Part shown: piece after piece, positions 1-12,041 of the stretch
Layout: the number at the start of each line of letters is the position of its first letter
Position numbering within the stretch: position 1 is the stretch's first letter
Source of the DNA: Adenanthera pavonina
Taxonomy: Eukaryota; Streptophyta; Magnoliopsida; Fabales; Fabaceae
Length of the DNA stretch: 64,000 nt
Assembly: GCA_026686845.1 (NCBI GenBank)
Contig: JAIVEN010000021.1
Span: 19,424,001-19,488,000, forward strand
Reading direction: 5' to 3'
Made by a program: the position numbers and the translations under genes
The notes under the pieces: generated by a model
Told to the model about the DNA's origin: nothing
The model's database searches: none
The model's input: only the letters and a program-made list of their open reading frames with translations

Positions 1-1541
1 ATTAAGTAAAATTTGTAAAGTTAGGGGGACCATGGTCCCCCAAGTCCCCCCTTCCCTCTGTCCTTGTTAGAAGACTCATATATTCCACAAAGTGGATAGG
101 AACATTCACATTAAGTTTGAGATATTTGATTCAAAGTAAATTCATTTTAAAGAATTTAAGTTCTTTTTTTGTCTATGCATTTGATCAAATACAATCTTGT
201 TTGGCTATATAACAGAAGAAGAGTTGTCAAGTGTGAGTTCTTTGATGGCGTTACAAGGAGGATGACTAAGACTTTTCAAAATACAATGGAAGGGATTTCT
301 ATCATTGTAATTTGTCATTCATGTATTGGACATGATAAAGGTAGTTATAATATAATTCAAATGGTTATTGATATGTTCCTATTGTTATGTATAAGCTAAT
401 GTTTTTAAGTACTTGATAACAGATCATAACTCTAAGGTGACAAACTACATTGCAAAGATGAAGTTGTTCCTGGATCCTTATGTTGAAGAATTTATGTACT
501 TTGAACTCATGGCTTCTAGTAGTTTTATTATACAAGCTTGAATTATGAGATGTTTAAATAGTATTGTAGAATGATGTTACTACTTTCGCTGTTTTTTGAC
601 AATAAGGGTTTTTATGGACAATCCTTTGGGTTCCTTATTAAGTTTTTTGTGGGAACCCTTTTCAATGCTATGACAAGTATTGTGGAATCTATTTACCAAT
701 TTTCAATTGTGTGCATCTTATTATTTTGTATATTTGGGTTTATACGTAATATTAATTTGTGTACAGCTTACTAATTTCTTGTTTTTCTTTAGTTTATAAG
801 TATTGTTAAGTTTAAGATTAGAATGTTGGTATTGATCTAAAAATTAGTATTCTTTGATTAACTTAGTGTCCAAGTCATCAAGATATCACACCTCTTGGAA
901 TACGGATTCTTTAGTTAAAAGATGTTGTTAGTTTTTGAATCCTATGTCAATTTTTGTATACCATAAATCATTGACAAATTTTCATCTATTTGGAACTAAA
1001 AAAGAAATAAGTTTTTTTCATCTATAGTACCATATAAACATGTTTTCTTGGACGTACCATATATTAGTAAGTATTTTAGAATGATATAGGTAGGGAAAAG
1101 TATGTTGATGCATAGTAAACTCTTTAGTAGCATACAAACACTTAATCTCTACATTAATTTAACGTGTATATAATGTCACAAGAAGATTCAAAGTACTTAG
1201 TTCTTATAATATACTAATATTTGTGAGAGTTTTAAAGGATTGAATAGATGTAGCATCATAGAGGAATGTATGTTACTAATTGTTCTATGAAGTAGGAAAA
1301 GGGAACTATTTCATGACAAGAAATTTATAACATTATCATGCCTACTGATCGGGTTGAGGAGTACAGTCTAATAAAAAATTAGACTATAGGCTATGCTTCT
1401 CCATTCATCTTTGTTACTTGTGCTTACTTAACTTCTTTAAATTTAAATGGGTTTTGCTCATTTATTCCTTGAATTAAAAAATGAACTTTCAAAATTTTGA
1501 GGACCGAGGGAGGTACCAAGTCCCAAACCTTTGGCATTATG
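1..1541. other. Unassigned AT-rich sequence
   Basis: No recognisable gene, transposon end or RNA gene. Short open frames exist (for example around 169-399 and 571-774), but they show no family motif or splice context and are what AT-rich sequence gives by chance. This stretch is probably older decayed repeat DNA, and it is the target into which the solo LTR at 1547 inserted. Confidence 0.4.
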
Positions 1542-1546
1542 GTTGT

Positions 1547-3204
1547 TGTTGAATCAAGTGTTTTGATGATTCCAAATCAACTTTCTAGAGCTTGGAGAGA
1601 AGATATCAAATGTGCACAAATGATCTTAAGTGGAGAAATTCAAGAAAAACCAGCACAAGAATAGATGTAGAATCTACAGCCATATTTAAATTGAGTAAAA
1701 GACTTTGAATTGGCAAAAAGATATTTTAAAACTATGATTCTATGTTAATCCATGGAATATTTGAAAAACACCCACTAACAGACGAAGTTTGAAATGTTTA
1801 TACTGATATACTGTTTTGAAAATTCGAACTTTGGCTTTGGAAATTCGAATTTTGTATTGAAAATGAACAAGTCTGAAAAGAGCCTTCTCTGACAGACGAA
1901 CTTTGACTGTAAAAATTTAAATTTTGAATCTTGTCTGAAAAGAGCCTTCTCTCACAGACGAACTTTGGTTTTTGAAAATTCGAATTTCAGAAAAAATACA
2001 ATTTATGAAAAATGAAAAATTTGTTTGAGGATATGTTAAAGTTCATCTGAAAACTGAGCTTAGAAAGAGCATCAAAATGGCTCACTGACAGACGAACTTT
2101 GAACATGAAAATTTGAATTTCGGAAACAAAGCTTGTGAGTCTGTTATGATGATATGTTGACATACAAATGATAGTATTCAGAAATTCGAACTTTGAAGTA
2201 AGTCTGAAAAGAGGCCTCTCAGATAGACGAACTTTGCATTTTGAAAATTCGAATTTCGAATAGATGAACTATTGTGCCTTATTGAACTGCCCATTGACAG
2301 ACGAATTTTGGGTATCAAAATTCAAATTTCGAAGGCACTGTAGCAAAGTGGAATAACTATTCATACTTTTTAGAAGAACCTTAAACTTGAAAATTCATAT
2401 GTTCCAACGTAGAAACATTTTTTAAAGATCAAAATTCGAACTTTACTTCATGACAGACGAACTTCAAATGTTCAACATTAAAGTCTTTAGCTTTCGGTTT
2501 CTGTGAAATTCGTTTGTTGACTAACCAAAATTCAAACTTTGAGTTTCAGAAGCTTTAAATGTAGTTGGTGAATGGATAGTTTTTCAGAGTAATCGTTGGG
2601 TAACTTCTCGAACGGATAGATTTTGTCTCTAACGTATAGTTAAGACCTAAATCTATAAATATAACATCATTTGAAGTTGTGAAAAATGATTTTAACATTG
2701 TATATACTGAAATTCTGCTAAATCATCAACTCAAAGTCTCTTACTCTCACATACTTCATTCTTTGTGCTCCAACTTTCATATACACTCTGATTAAGAGAT
2801 TTTATCCATTGTAAACAATCTTATCTTCATATGGAAGAAAGATTTTCTTGTGAGGGGATATCACAAGGGATTGAGAAAGCACTTAGCTAGAGTGCAAAGA
2901 GAGAAAGTGTGAGCTCTAAAAATAAAGTATCATAGATGTACTGTGGCATTTGCAAGATGCCCACTGAATTCTTGCAAGATAGTGAAAAATCTCAATTGGT
3001 GGCTTAAGGACTGGACGTAGGTCAAGATTGAGAGACCGAACTAGGATAAATATCTGTGTCTTCCCTTCTCTATTACTACTTTTTCTTGTTATTTACTTAT
3101 ACTCTGTTTTACTGTCACCTTTGCTTTCTTCATTTTATTGACATTTTGTAGAAAATTTTAATCTTCCCAATTCACCCCCTCTTGGGAAGCCAGCATATCT
3201 AACA
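1547..3204 (+). mobile_element. Solo LTR, Copia LTR family 1
   Basis: The sequence begins TGTTGAATCAAGT and ends TATCTAACA. It is flanked by a perfect 5-bp target duplication, GTTGT at 1542-1546 and 3205-3209. It matches over its whole length the 5' LTR at 19008-20663 (1658 versus 1656 bp), which is followed by a primer binding site, so its identity as an LTR is firm. No internal sequence adjoins either end, so it is a solo LTR left by recombination between the two LTRs of a full element. A TATAAAT box lies at 2654-2660. The 3' end carries a hairpin (CTTCCCAA ... TTGGGAAG near 3163-3189) shared by all Copia LTRs in the window. The central part is full of repeated ACGAACTTTG and AAATTCGAA motifs. 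Confidence 0.95.
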
Positions 3205-3710
3205 GTTGTTAATTAACAACATACCAGAAAAGCCATAAGAGAGACTAGTTAAAAATATGAACTTTAATAATAGCATAATCAAACCTATATTAATATAGGT
3301 GAAAACTTAATAATCTCTTTCTTCCATTAAGTTAGTTGTATATGTACCATGGCTTATTGATAAAAAAAATTGTTTTAGTGAAGTGAAATACATTTGAGAA
3401 ATTTGTTGTACACCTTTTAGGGATTTTAACTTGATGAATTTCATGCCATGGACACATTCAAATCTTGTTTTTGCTTTATTCTAGTGTGCAAACTTGATAA
3501 AAATGAGAAACAATTAAAAGAAAATTTGAATTTAATCTTAAACTGTGTAGGATGACAAAAGTTACAAAGTCAAATTTCCTGTAGCAATCTAAATAATCAG
3601 ATTCTTGCCAAATTATACTTATGCAATAAGAGATTCAAAAGCTCTACATATCTGAAACACTGTTAATATGCCTTAAAAGAACCATCAAATTTCCTTAAAA
3701 CAATGATTAA
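3205..3710. other. Unassigned spacer between solo LTR and MITE
   Basis: AT-rich sequence without a recognisable gene or terminal repeat. The first five bases are the right copy of the solo LTR target duplication, and the last three (TAA, 3708-3710) are the left target duplication of the MITE. Confidence 0.4.
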
Positions 3711-4292
3711 GGCTATGTTTGTTTCTGCTTTTAAAACTCTGTTCCATCCCAAAACCAATTCTCCCATTTTTTGTTGATGTTTGGATGTTAAAATGGGACC
3801 ACGTTGCCACTGTGAATTTCGTTCAAAACTAAGTTGAGGGAGAAGCAATTCATTTGATGCTTTTCTGTTTGCTTATTCATTTTTGCCAGTATTTATTTTA
3901 AAGTTAGATAAAAATAAACTAATAAAAATGAGAAAAAATAAAAAAATTTGGAAAGTAAAATTTCCATAAAATTTCTCCTATTTATTGACCAAAATGTACC
4001 TTCAAAATTTTAATTTTTATGGATTATGACCTTTAAGAAAATGTTATATCATATATATTATGTTCTCAATTAAATAAATGCAAATTAAATTTTACTTCAA
4101 GTAAATGAAATTAATCATGGAATAGAGTTTAAGTTTAATTTAGAGAAACATTATGAGTTTTGTCAAAACCAATTTTCAAATAAATTATTCAAATATAAAC
4201 ACGTTAGTCCAAAACTAATTTTTATCATAACTATGTTATAAAATTAATTCTACTAAAACTCATTTTTATCCAACTGAAAACTAAACGTGCCC
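3711..4292. mobile_element. Tourist/PIF-Harbinger-like MITE
   Basis: The left end reads GGCTATGTTTGTTTCTG. The reverse complement of the right end reads GGGCACGTTTAGTTTTC. These are imperfect terminal inverted repeats of the GGGC-rich type found in PIF/Harbinger-derived MITEs. TAA flanks both sides (3708-3710 and 4293-4295), as expected for that superfamily's TWA target preference. Length 582 bp, no coding capacity, strongly AT-rich interior. The repeats are diverged, so the superfamily assignment is inference. Confidence 0.6.
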
Positions 4293-4295
4293 TAA

Positions 4296-5089
4296 AACTT
4301 AATAGACTATTAAGCATGAAGCATCACATTGCCTCTTAATAACAAGATTCCTACCAAACTATAGTTTGTGCAAGAAAATATTCAAAAGTCTCATAGATTT
4401 GAAACATAAGCAAAAGTTTAAAATTATCTAAAAATATTGATCGGTTTATTCAGTCCACAAGTGGTGTATTGAGTTCACTTAAAACTTTGGCTATCAAAAT
4501 ACAAGAGGTAGGATGCAAGTGAATATTTATATAACATATAGACTTGAAAGAATTAATATTCAATTGAAATTAACTAAAATGTGATTGGTAAAAAAATGAG
4601 AATAACACAAATAAGTTTGGAATGTTACCTTTATTGACAAAATCAGTTACATCTAGTCCATCAAATATTTTGAGGCAATCGATGACAAGTTTACAAATCA
4701 AACCTTCAAATTGCCTTTGTTAGTTGACAAACTTTCTCTTTTCAATTGCTCACACAAATATTGATACAATATGGCTAACTTGTAACAAATTAATAATTTG
4801 CAATGGCCATGAAGTAATTATTCAAAATATATATTTCAAACACAAACAAAAGCAACTAATTGAATCAGTCACCATTACAATAATTACTAATACCAAATGA
4901 GAACGTCTTATTTGCATAAGAATTTTTATTTTCTTTCATAAATATATTAAAGCACAAAAGAGTTACATGTTCAATTCAATAACCTATATCCTGGAACTTT
5001 GGTGTTAATACAAGCAACAAATAAAAGTCAAAAGGAACAAAAACTTAATTTACTGATATGATATTTAAGTTACCTTCTTGCTTGGTTAG
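4296..5089. other. Unassigned AT-rich sequence downstream of Helitron helicase
   Basis: Lies 3' of the minus-strand helicase remnant and may be the Helitron's own 3' region. I could not identify a CTRR terminus with a preceding hairpin. No gene is recognised. Confidence 0.35.
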
Positions 5090-6268
5090 TTATAGTGTTA
5101 TTGGGCATGGACAAGTACAAGTTCTGGAAATCCTCTCTATACACAACATTTGTGTCATGTATTAGAATTTTAATACTACTCTTTTTGTCTTAGAAAGAGC
5201 CACATAGATTTGTCCATGACTGAAAACCTGCTTTGGCAAATATAAGGCAATAGGTTCCAACGATTGTCCTTGACTTTTATTGATGGTCATTGCAAATCAA
5301 AGTAGGATATGAAACTGTCTCCTTTTCATCTTGAATGGCCACCTAAATTATGAAGGATTCATATCCATTCTATGTATAAGTACCCTTTGATTTGGATGTG
5401 ATCCGTTGAGTGTCCTTGCCTCAATAACCTCAATAACATGTGAAATAAGATTGGTGATTCTATGTCTTTACCATTGCAAAGTCTTGAAGATTGATCTATA
5501 TTACATGTTAACATTATAGCTGCACCTACATTTAATGTCAGTTTATGATGAGGAAGACTAGAGGAGTTGATTGTGTTTAGAACTAGTGGGTGCAATTCCT
5601 CGATTGAGTTTGAATCTTGACATGAATGCCATATTGAATCGAAGCTTAGATAGTCAACAAAATCACTAGGAAGTAATGAACAGATGAAATCATTAATTTG
5701 GTTCACCAGTTCAATAGTTGGTGTCAGAATTGCCTTGTTAGTCAAGAATTTAGGATTTGTCAAATTTTCAATTAGATTTGAATATATACTATTAACAATG
5801 GTGGAAATTGGATCTGAACAATTAGCAATCAACAAGTTAGGAGGAATATCAATTTCCATCATTCTATTCTCCTACCATTCTAGTGCCAACATCAAGGATC
5901 TCTTTAGAGAAATTTTACTGTTCCTCTTGATCTTATGGACATGAAAAAGGTTGTAGTCTCATATTTATCGTGAGTTCAAACAACTTGCAATGGTTCCACA
6001 AGGGTCATGAACTAATAGAGTAGTTAACAATATATGCTCTACTGGCTTCAGGTAGCACTAGTTAAATTTGACAAAAATCATCTCTTATTACTATACATTT
6101 ACATCTGAAAGGTAGGCCAACACTATTTGCTATAATTATTTACATGATATCCCTTATGGACAGTCAAAAGCTTCAATGCAATATCTTTGAATCATTAGAG
6201 TTTCATCCTAAATAATTAATTTTGCAGCTTTGAGTAGATCTATCAATGGAGAATTTTGCTTTATACTG
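5090..6268 (-). pseudogene. Helitron PIF1-like helicase, C-terminal part (decayed)
   Basis: Read on the minus strand, this is the C-terminal two thirds of the Helitron replication-helicase domain. Nearest the LTR is a Walker B-type segment (KLIIWDET). It is followed by a frame covering 5359-5862 with the family landmarks NKAILTPTIELVNQIN and LNVGAAIMLTCNIDQSSRLCNG, then the conserved end FAMTINKSQGQSL and FSHGQIYVALSKT near 5160-5310. The helicase unwinds DNA during rolling-circle transposition of Helitrons. The reading frame is broken by stops and frameshifts between 5863 and 6200 and near 5350. The N-terminal part lies beyond the LTR at 6269-9564. I do not see the HUH replication-initiator domain, and it is probably outside the preserved portion. 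Confidence 0.85.
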
Positions 6269-9200
6269 TGTAACATCCGCCTATTCAAGGTGATATTTAA
6301 GGAAAATGAAAGATAAGGGTTCATGATAATGGCAATGTTAAAGAAAGTTTACGATGTGCCTTGCAAGAATACATTCAAAGCATGGTTAGAAAAGATATGG
6401 TATTAAAATGCTAAATGAATACGATGAGGGGCAAAATGGTCATTTTACATGTTAGGTCTCAATCATAATTGACTTAAAATGTTAGGACCTTAAGTGTAAT
6501 TATCCAAAATTTTGGGTCTTTTTCTAGTAATTTCTTGAAATTAAAAAAATGCAATATGGATGTCAAAATGGATCTTGTAACATGCTAGATCCAGTGGAAT
6601 AGTGCATTTAGTCTAAAGGGATCAATTTGAAAGGAAATAACCTATAGAATACAATAAAAGTATATAAAAAAAAGTGCTATGAGCCCCATAAATAAAGAAA
6701 AAGTAAAACAAAAAGTTGGTGGGCCTCACATAAATATAGTTTGGGATAGGATATTAAGCTAAATGCAGATATCAAATTAGTTTATTCTTGTGTACTTAAA
6801 GGAATAAACAACATTATGAGGGATATAGTATGTTTTGGCCAAGAGGGATATAGTATGGGGGGTGATGTTTCTTTGTTTGAAATTGATGGTCTGACAACCC
6901 CCTTAGGTTGTCATGAAATTGTAGCATTCAGAAAGCAACCCAATCTTACTTCAGTGAGTTTGTCATGACAAGATCCTTAAGCTTGTCAGACCAAGGTTAC
7001 TTTTCAAAAACTCAGTTTTGATGGATTAATGCTTGTCATAACAAGGAGTAACATCCTACATAACTTATTCTACCAACCATAAACTTAAAGCTTTTGGATT
7101 TCCTCGGGTTGACAGCTTGTCCTGACAACTAAGGTATGTTGTCATGAAATAGTGTATGAGCTTTGCTTCTAGAATTCAAAATGGTGCTTCATTTTCTAAC
7201 AAGGTGCATACCTTGTCATAAGAACTTGATTCAATGAGATGTGTGTCTAATGACTAATTAGCTTGTTCGACCAACCTACCTAACTTGTCATAACAAGTTT
7301 TGACACACATTAAATATAGCAAGTGAATGTTAAAGTAAGCTCAATAATGACTATTTCTTATCTTTAATGGATAGATTTATTTGAAATCCATAAATAGAAA
7401 CTGCATTTAAGGTGGTAAGTGACAACATTAAGTGATAATATACCTACATTTTCCTGAAATCTTTACTCTTCTCATTTAAAGCTCCACCAATTGCTTAAAG
7501 AGTCTTTATTGCTTATCATTGTTTTATTCACTCTTGAGAGGGATTTAATTATTGTATTCATTATTTCTACTTTGGGTATAAGTATCTTAGTGTGGATATA
7601 GTATGGCGGGTGATGTTTCGGCCAAGAGGGATACAGTATGAGAGGTGATGTTGTATTCATTATTTCTACTTGGGGCTTCTCCTCCTAGGGTTTCATGTTT
7701 CGGCCAAGCGGGATATAGTATGAGGGGTGATGTTTTCATGAAATAAAGCTAGAGAAAGTATGATCTAAAGCAAGAAAGTAAGTTTACATGAGTAATTATG
7801 AAGAAATGGTGAAATTCTCTCCCTTGTTCTTTAAAAGTGTGATTTCGGCCTATGTGACAAGTAAGGAAGGAGTGGGGATTTCATAAATCCAATGTTAGAA
7901 ATTGATTTTTCATGCAAAAAGTAGCAAAAGGCAAGCAAGGTTTCCAAGAGAAAACCAAAGATGATAAATATGAGCTTTTAGGGTTCAAGAATGAACTTAA
8001 TGAGAGTCATGAAGAATTAGATAACTTAGCATAGTTTTTTTTTATATCTCTAGGTTTGGGAAGTGGGAAGGAAGTGATTGTGAAATGTTTCAAGCAAGAG
8101 GAAGTTAACTTTAAAGAGAAAAGGATAAAGCTCAAAGGTAGTATTACTTGCCTTGCTTTTATGTTATTGCACAATTATGTTTTATGATATGACAATATTA
8201 TCATGTTGTTGTAATGAACATTTTCTTGACTGGCTGACTGTTTATTTGATGAGTGATTAGCCCGAGATGTCTTGTTTTTAAGCCGTTATGTTGTCGAAAT
8301 TTTTCTAACCAACATAGTATTTTCATGCATTTTTAATGATTTGTACAATTCTATGAATGTTTTAATGTTATGTAATGATGTATTAGCATATGCAAGTATA
8401 CTATTGATATGCCCAATCTCATCCTCCTAAGTACTAACCATATTAGGTATAAAGCAAGGCAAAGTATGAAAGCTAAAGGAAGGGGGAAAAGATGGGAAAG
8501 CAAATTGGTAATTATGTTACAATGATGATTAAATGATGGAGCATTCTTTTGTATGTTGTGTATGATTATGTATTAATGATGTAATGGGAATTCTTATGAT
8601 GTATAAGAAAACATGCTAGATGATGTTAAATGATGAAATGAAGATTTAGAATGAAAAGTTATATATATATATATAAATATTCCTTTAATTAGAAATTTAT
8701 GATGTGCCAATGATTATGGATGTTTAAGTATGTTATAATGAAAACGAATGAGTCAAAGTATGATTTCTCTAGTTATGGATATGATGAGCTTTATGATAAG
8801 ATGGATTATATGCCATTTGGCTTGATATAAGATGAGATATGGCTCAGTAAAGTTAAGAGACAAAAATTGGATAGTTACCGGAAAACCATATTTTTACTAC
8901 AAATATTGTTTACTTTGAAAGATTGTATAAAATCATATAGTACTTCAAAAATTCAGCTAGTTGCATATGTGGCAAGAGCTATGTCTTGTATGTAATATGA
9001 CACTAGTTTGAATGTATTTGGATTTATATAATGTAAGCATACATGTTTTCCCAAAACTATTATAATAAAGGATTATTCTGACCCCTGAAGATTTATTATG
9101 TTGCTTTATCCTATACGAGTAGAATAAATGTACAAAATAAATTTTTTTAAAAATAGACATTTAGAGCTTTCCAATTGCATAAGGGATGCATGGATTGGAT

Positions 9201-9564
9201 TTGTGTCTTATGAGAAATGAATTTTTAAATTTATGGGATAGAATTTCGACAAAAACTGGAACTAAAAATGAATAGTAAACTTGGATGAATAAAATATACT
9301 AATTAATGCATCCAAATTCTATTTTCATATTTTTCCATGAAATTCAAGATGTGTACAATTTCAACAAGCTTGAATAATAATAAAGAAATTTTTGTGCATT
9401 TAGTTATGATTTTTCAAAATTTGTTGCGCAAATTAGTGAATTGTGCACAAAAATAGAATTCTATAGTTTTCAATTTCCAATTGGTTTAAGGTCTCATAAG
9501 CCTCTTTCCTACATCCTAATGAGGCAGTATTCATGGGGAAAATGTCTAAAGATGAGATGTGACA
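6269..9564 (+). mobile_element. Solo LTR of a Gypsy chromovirus (Tekay/Del-like), 3.3 kb
   Basis: Begins TGTAACATCC and ends GATGTGACA (from TGTTACA). The flanking 5 bases are TACTG (6264-6268) and TATTG (9565-9569), a target duplication with one transition. The last 450 bp match the 3' parts of the other chromovirus LTRs in the window (for example 16520-16969 and 32200-32663), including a shared AGAATAAAT block. Removing it joins two halves of a Helitron helicase in the same strand and order, which independently confirms the insertion. There is no internal retroelement sequence on either side, so it is a solo LTR. A microsatellite (TA)n lies near 8660-8675. Confidence 0.9.
6817..7735 (+). 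repeat. Repeated 35-40-bp motif and 0.1-kb duplication inside LTR
   Basis: A motif close to CGGCCAAGAGGGATATAGTA followed by TGAGGGGTGATGTT occurs near 6834-6870, 7594-7618 (partial), 7619-7652 and 7698-7734. A segment starting GTATTCATTATTTCTACTT occurs at about 7552 and again at about 7653, showing a tandem duplication of about 100 bp. All copies lie inside the chromovirus LTR. Confidence 0.75.
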
Positions 9565-9890
9565 TATTGCAAGTTGACTCTTGGTGGATCTACCTAAGGA
9601 ATTAGGATTGTAAATCTGGAATGGGCAGTCTGGCCATATGGTGATAATGTTGCTATAATGCCATTTAATACCAATATAATCACAATCTTACCGTTACCTC
9701 TAAGTGTAGTTGACAAAGCATTCCACAATAAAGTTTTCCTTGTACCTCAGCACCTATACAAAAAATAGAAGCCGTCGGATGCATAATTGATTGCGTCAAT
9801 CATAGTGTCAAAGATAACCTTTGCTCATTGGTCAAAGAGGAAATGAGCTTATCAGATTCTAACATAATATTATTTAAGTAATTGGCATAA
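9565..9890 (-). pseudogene. Helitron PIF1-like helicase, N-terminal part (decayed)
   Basis: The minus strand shows a segment like SLTNEQ, a degenerate Walker A region (GTRKTLLWNALSTTLRGNG, where the family has a GGTGKT-type P-loop), then GIIATLSPYGQTAHSRFTIP, which is the typical segment after motif I of Helitron helicases. At the LTR boundary the frame runs into the C-terminal half at 6268 without a gap once the LTR and one duplication copy are ignored. The P-loop is damaged and there is a stop near 9770, so no active ATPase is possible. Confidence 0.8.
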
Positions 9891-9894
9891 AAAC

Positions 9895-11269
9895 AAGATT
9901 TGACAAAGTCATTATAATAATTAAGGATCAAAGCAAGTTCTTGTCATATTCATACATATTCTTCAATATTCAAATATATTCATGCATGTTCATACTATGT
10001 TCTAAGCACAATAATAACTTTGATTCAAACATAAACATTTTCAAACTACTAAAATATGTTTTTCATAATCATATCAATAAAAAACTAAATCAAACCAACT
10101 ACTTAAAAATAAAATGCATGAATAGGGAAAAGATGCTACCTTAGATATAACCATAAAACCTTGCTAACCTTCTCTTCCTTCTTCCTTCTCCTTTCTCACA
10201 CTCTCTCTTCTTGTCTTTCTATGGCTTGAAATGCCACTTTTGGTATGTGGAATGAGGGAGGGAGCTTGGCTGTTTATAGGCAAAATGAATGAATCCTAAC
10301 CATGGATGTTCTTTACAATCCAAGGGTCCACATTTTTTATTATTTTCTTTTTCCTTAATTTTCATAGTGTTCTTTTTTTTTACCATACATATACCCACTT
10401 ATTCTCACTTCTACTTTGTTCTTGCCATAATGTTTCTCTTGAAACCACTAATTTCTCTCTTCTTTATTGCCTCTTTTAACGTCACATTCATGGGCTTCGT
10501 AGTCCGTTTTGTTGCTTTTTCAATAATTAGGCTTAATTGGCAAGAATAGGGCTAATTAAGCACTCTTAATAATTTTGAGCATAGATGATGTAATTTCTGT
10601 TCTATAAAATTTTATACATACTTTTAGGTCTAGAAAAATAATTCAAGTCCATTAAGAATTGTCCTAATATTTCTAGGCTCATGAATAGTGATTTGGTTTA
10701 ATATAATGACTTTGATCCAAACATAAACATTATACTTATTCAACATAACTAGTCCAACTTGGCCCAAGAACTTTTAGGCCTTTTCGATCAATTTTCTAGC
10801 TTTGCAAAAAGTGTCTAATTATTTCTTTCTTTGTCTTTATAGACTTGGGCTATTCTATTCTTGACCATGGATAACCCAATTTTCTTAGTTATGCATCAAT
10901 CAATTAATTATACATTTTAGTCCTAATAAATTATTTCTTGGCCTCATTCCTTTTCCCTTTGAATTTTTTTAATTTAAACAAGGTCCAATCGTATAAATTA
11001 ATGTCCTATAAAAATATTCTAATGTCCATTTTACTAAATTCTTACTAGAACAAAACTTAAAAATATTTATTGTTAAGGACCCACATATTTACACTTAAGT
11101 ATCAAAATTTTTCATTTACTACCAAATTGGACCCAATTCATGTAACATCATCATCATGACATTTTTGTAATATAAAAATCAAGTATTAATTCATATTTAT
11201 GCCCTTAATCAATCATAAATAAAGGACAATAATTCATTAGACATAAATAGAAAAATTTGGGGTATTACA
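9895..11269 (-). mobile_element. Chromovirus LTR fragment, minus strand
   Basis: The right end, read on the minus strand, begins TGTAATACCCCAAATTTTTC, the canonical start of Tekay/Del-type LTRs. The body resembles the minus-strand LTRs at 22676-25071 and 28509-31803 in order and base composition, with a pyrimidine-rich stretch around 10160-10220 followed by AT-rich DNA. No clean 3' end is visible near 9.9 kb, where it abuts Helitron helicase sequence, so the LTR looks truncated there. The left boundary is approximate. Confidence 0.65.
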
Positions 11270-11271
11270 AT

Positions 11272-11510
11272 AAACTTATATAATTGAGAGCCAAATCTCC
11301 ACTTGAGTGGCTAACATAACAATTTGATGAATATTACCGTACTATCAGTAATACACTAAAGGTGATTACCCACACTCAAAGAAGACCAATGTTGCATAAG
11401 TTTCGCATTATGTGAGAAATAATTAATAATTAAATAGTTTTAATTAATTAAATGTGATAAAATGATAAAGTAATAGCATATGGATTTATCATATTACTAT
11501 CTAAATATTA
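11272..11510 (+). repeat. Direct repeat copy 1 (about 240 bp)
   Basis: Starts AAACTTATATAATTGAGAG and ends CTAAATATTA. Matches 12042-12266 with scattered differences and small indels. The 530 bp between the copies shows no gene. The repeats lack TG...CA ends, so they are not clearly LTRs of a small element. Confidence 0.8.
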
Positions 11511-12041
11511 AACTCTCTTTACATTGCACATCAATCAACTCCCCTCCTAAACATATTATTATTGCAATTGCAATGAAATATACAAAATTAACTTGTCATT
11601 CACTTCTCGATTGTCATTGTAGTTTTGTCAATTTTTTTTCTTACCATGCTTACAAAATTTTTTTGTGAAAGTAAACTTGGGTGATTCATACACCTTAACT
11701 TCCATGACATTTTAAAATTTTTTTATTTATCATTGTTTTATTTTGTTTGTTTCACAAACTTGTTTGCTTTATCCATTCAATAAATTTCAATTTCTACAAA
11801 TAAAAATTAAATGATTAATTTGTATATATATTATAATGATCAATATCAATTAAAGTTATAAATGATGTTGTAGGTCAATTGGGCATTTTTGTGTATCATT
11901 TATGTATTTTCTATGAATTATTAGTGTGTTTATTGTTTAGTATTTAAATCATGAAAAGTCATGTTATACTAATTTTAATGTAATTAATTAACTTTTTTAA
12001 ACAATTAAAACCCAAATAAACATAAACATAAACCTAAACAC
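11511..12041. other. Unassigned sequence between the direct repeats
   Basis: Very AT-rich, with no recognisable gene, terminal repeat or RNA. It could be the interior of a small element if the two flanking repeats are its ends, but nothing in it supports that. Confidence 0.35.

Noticed and set aside
8655..8680. TA-rich run as an origin or regulatory site
   Set aside because: A short (TA)n microsatellite inside an LTR; such runs are common in AT-rich plant DNA.
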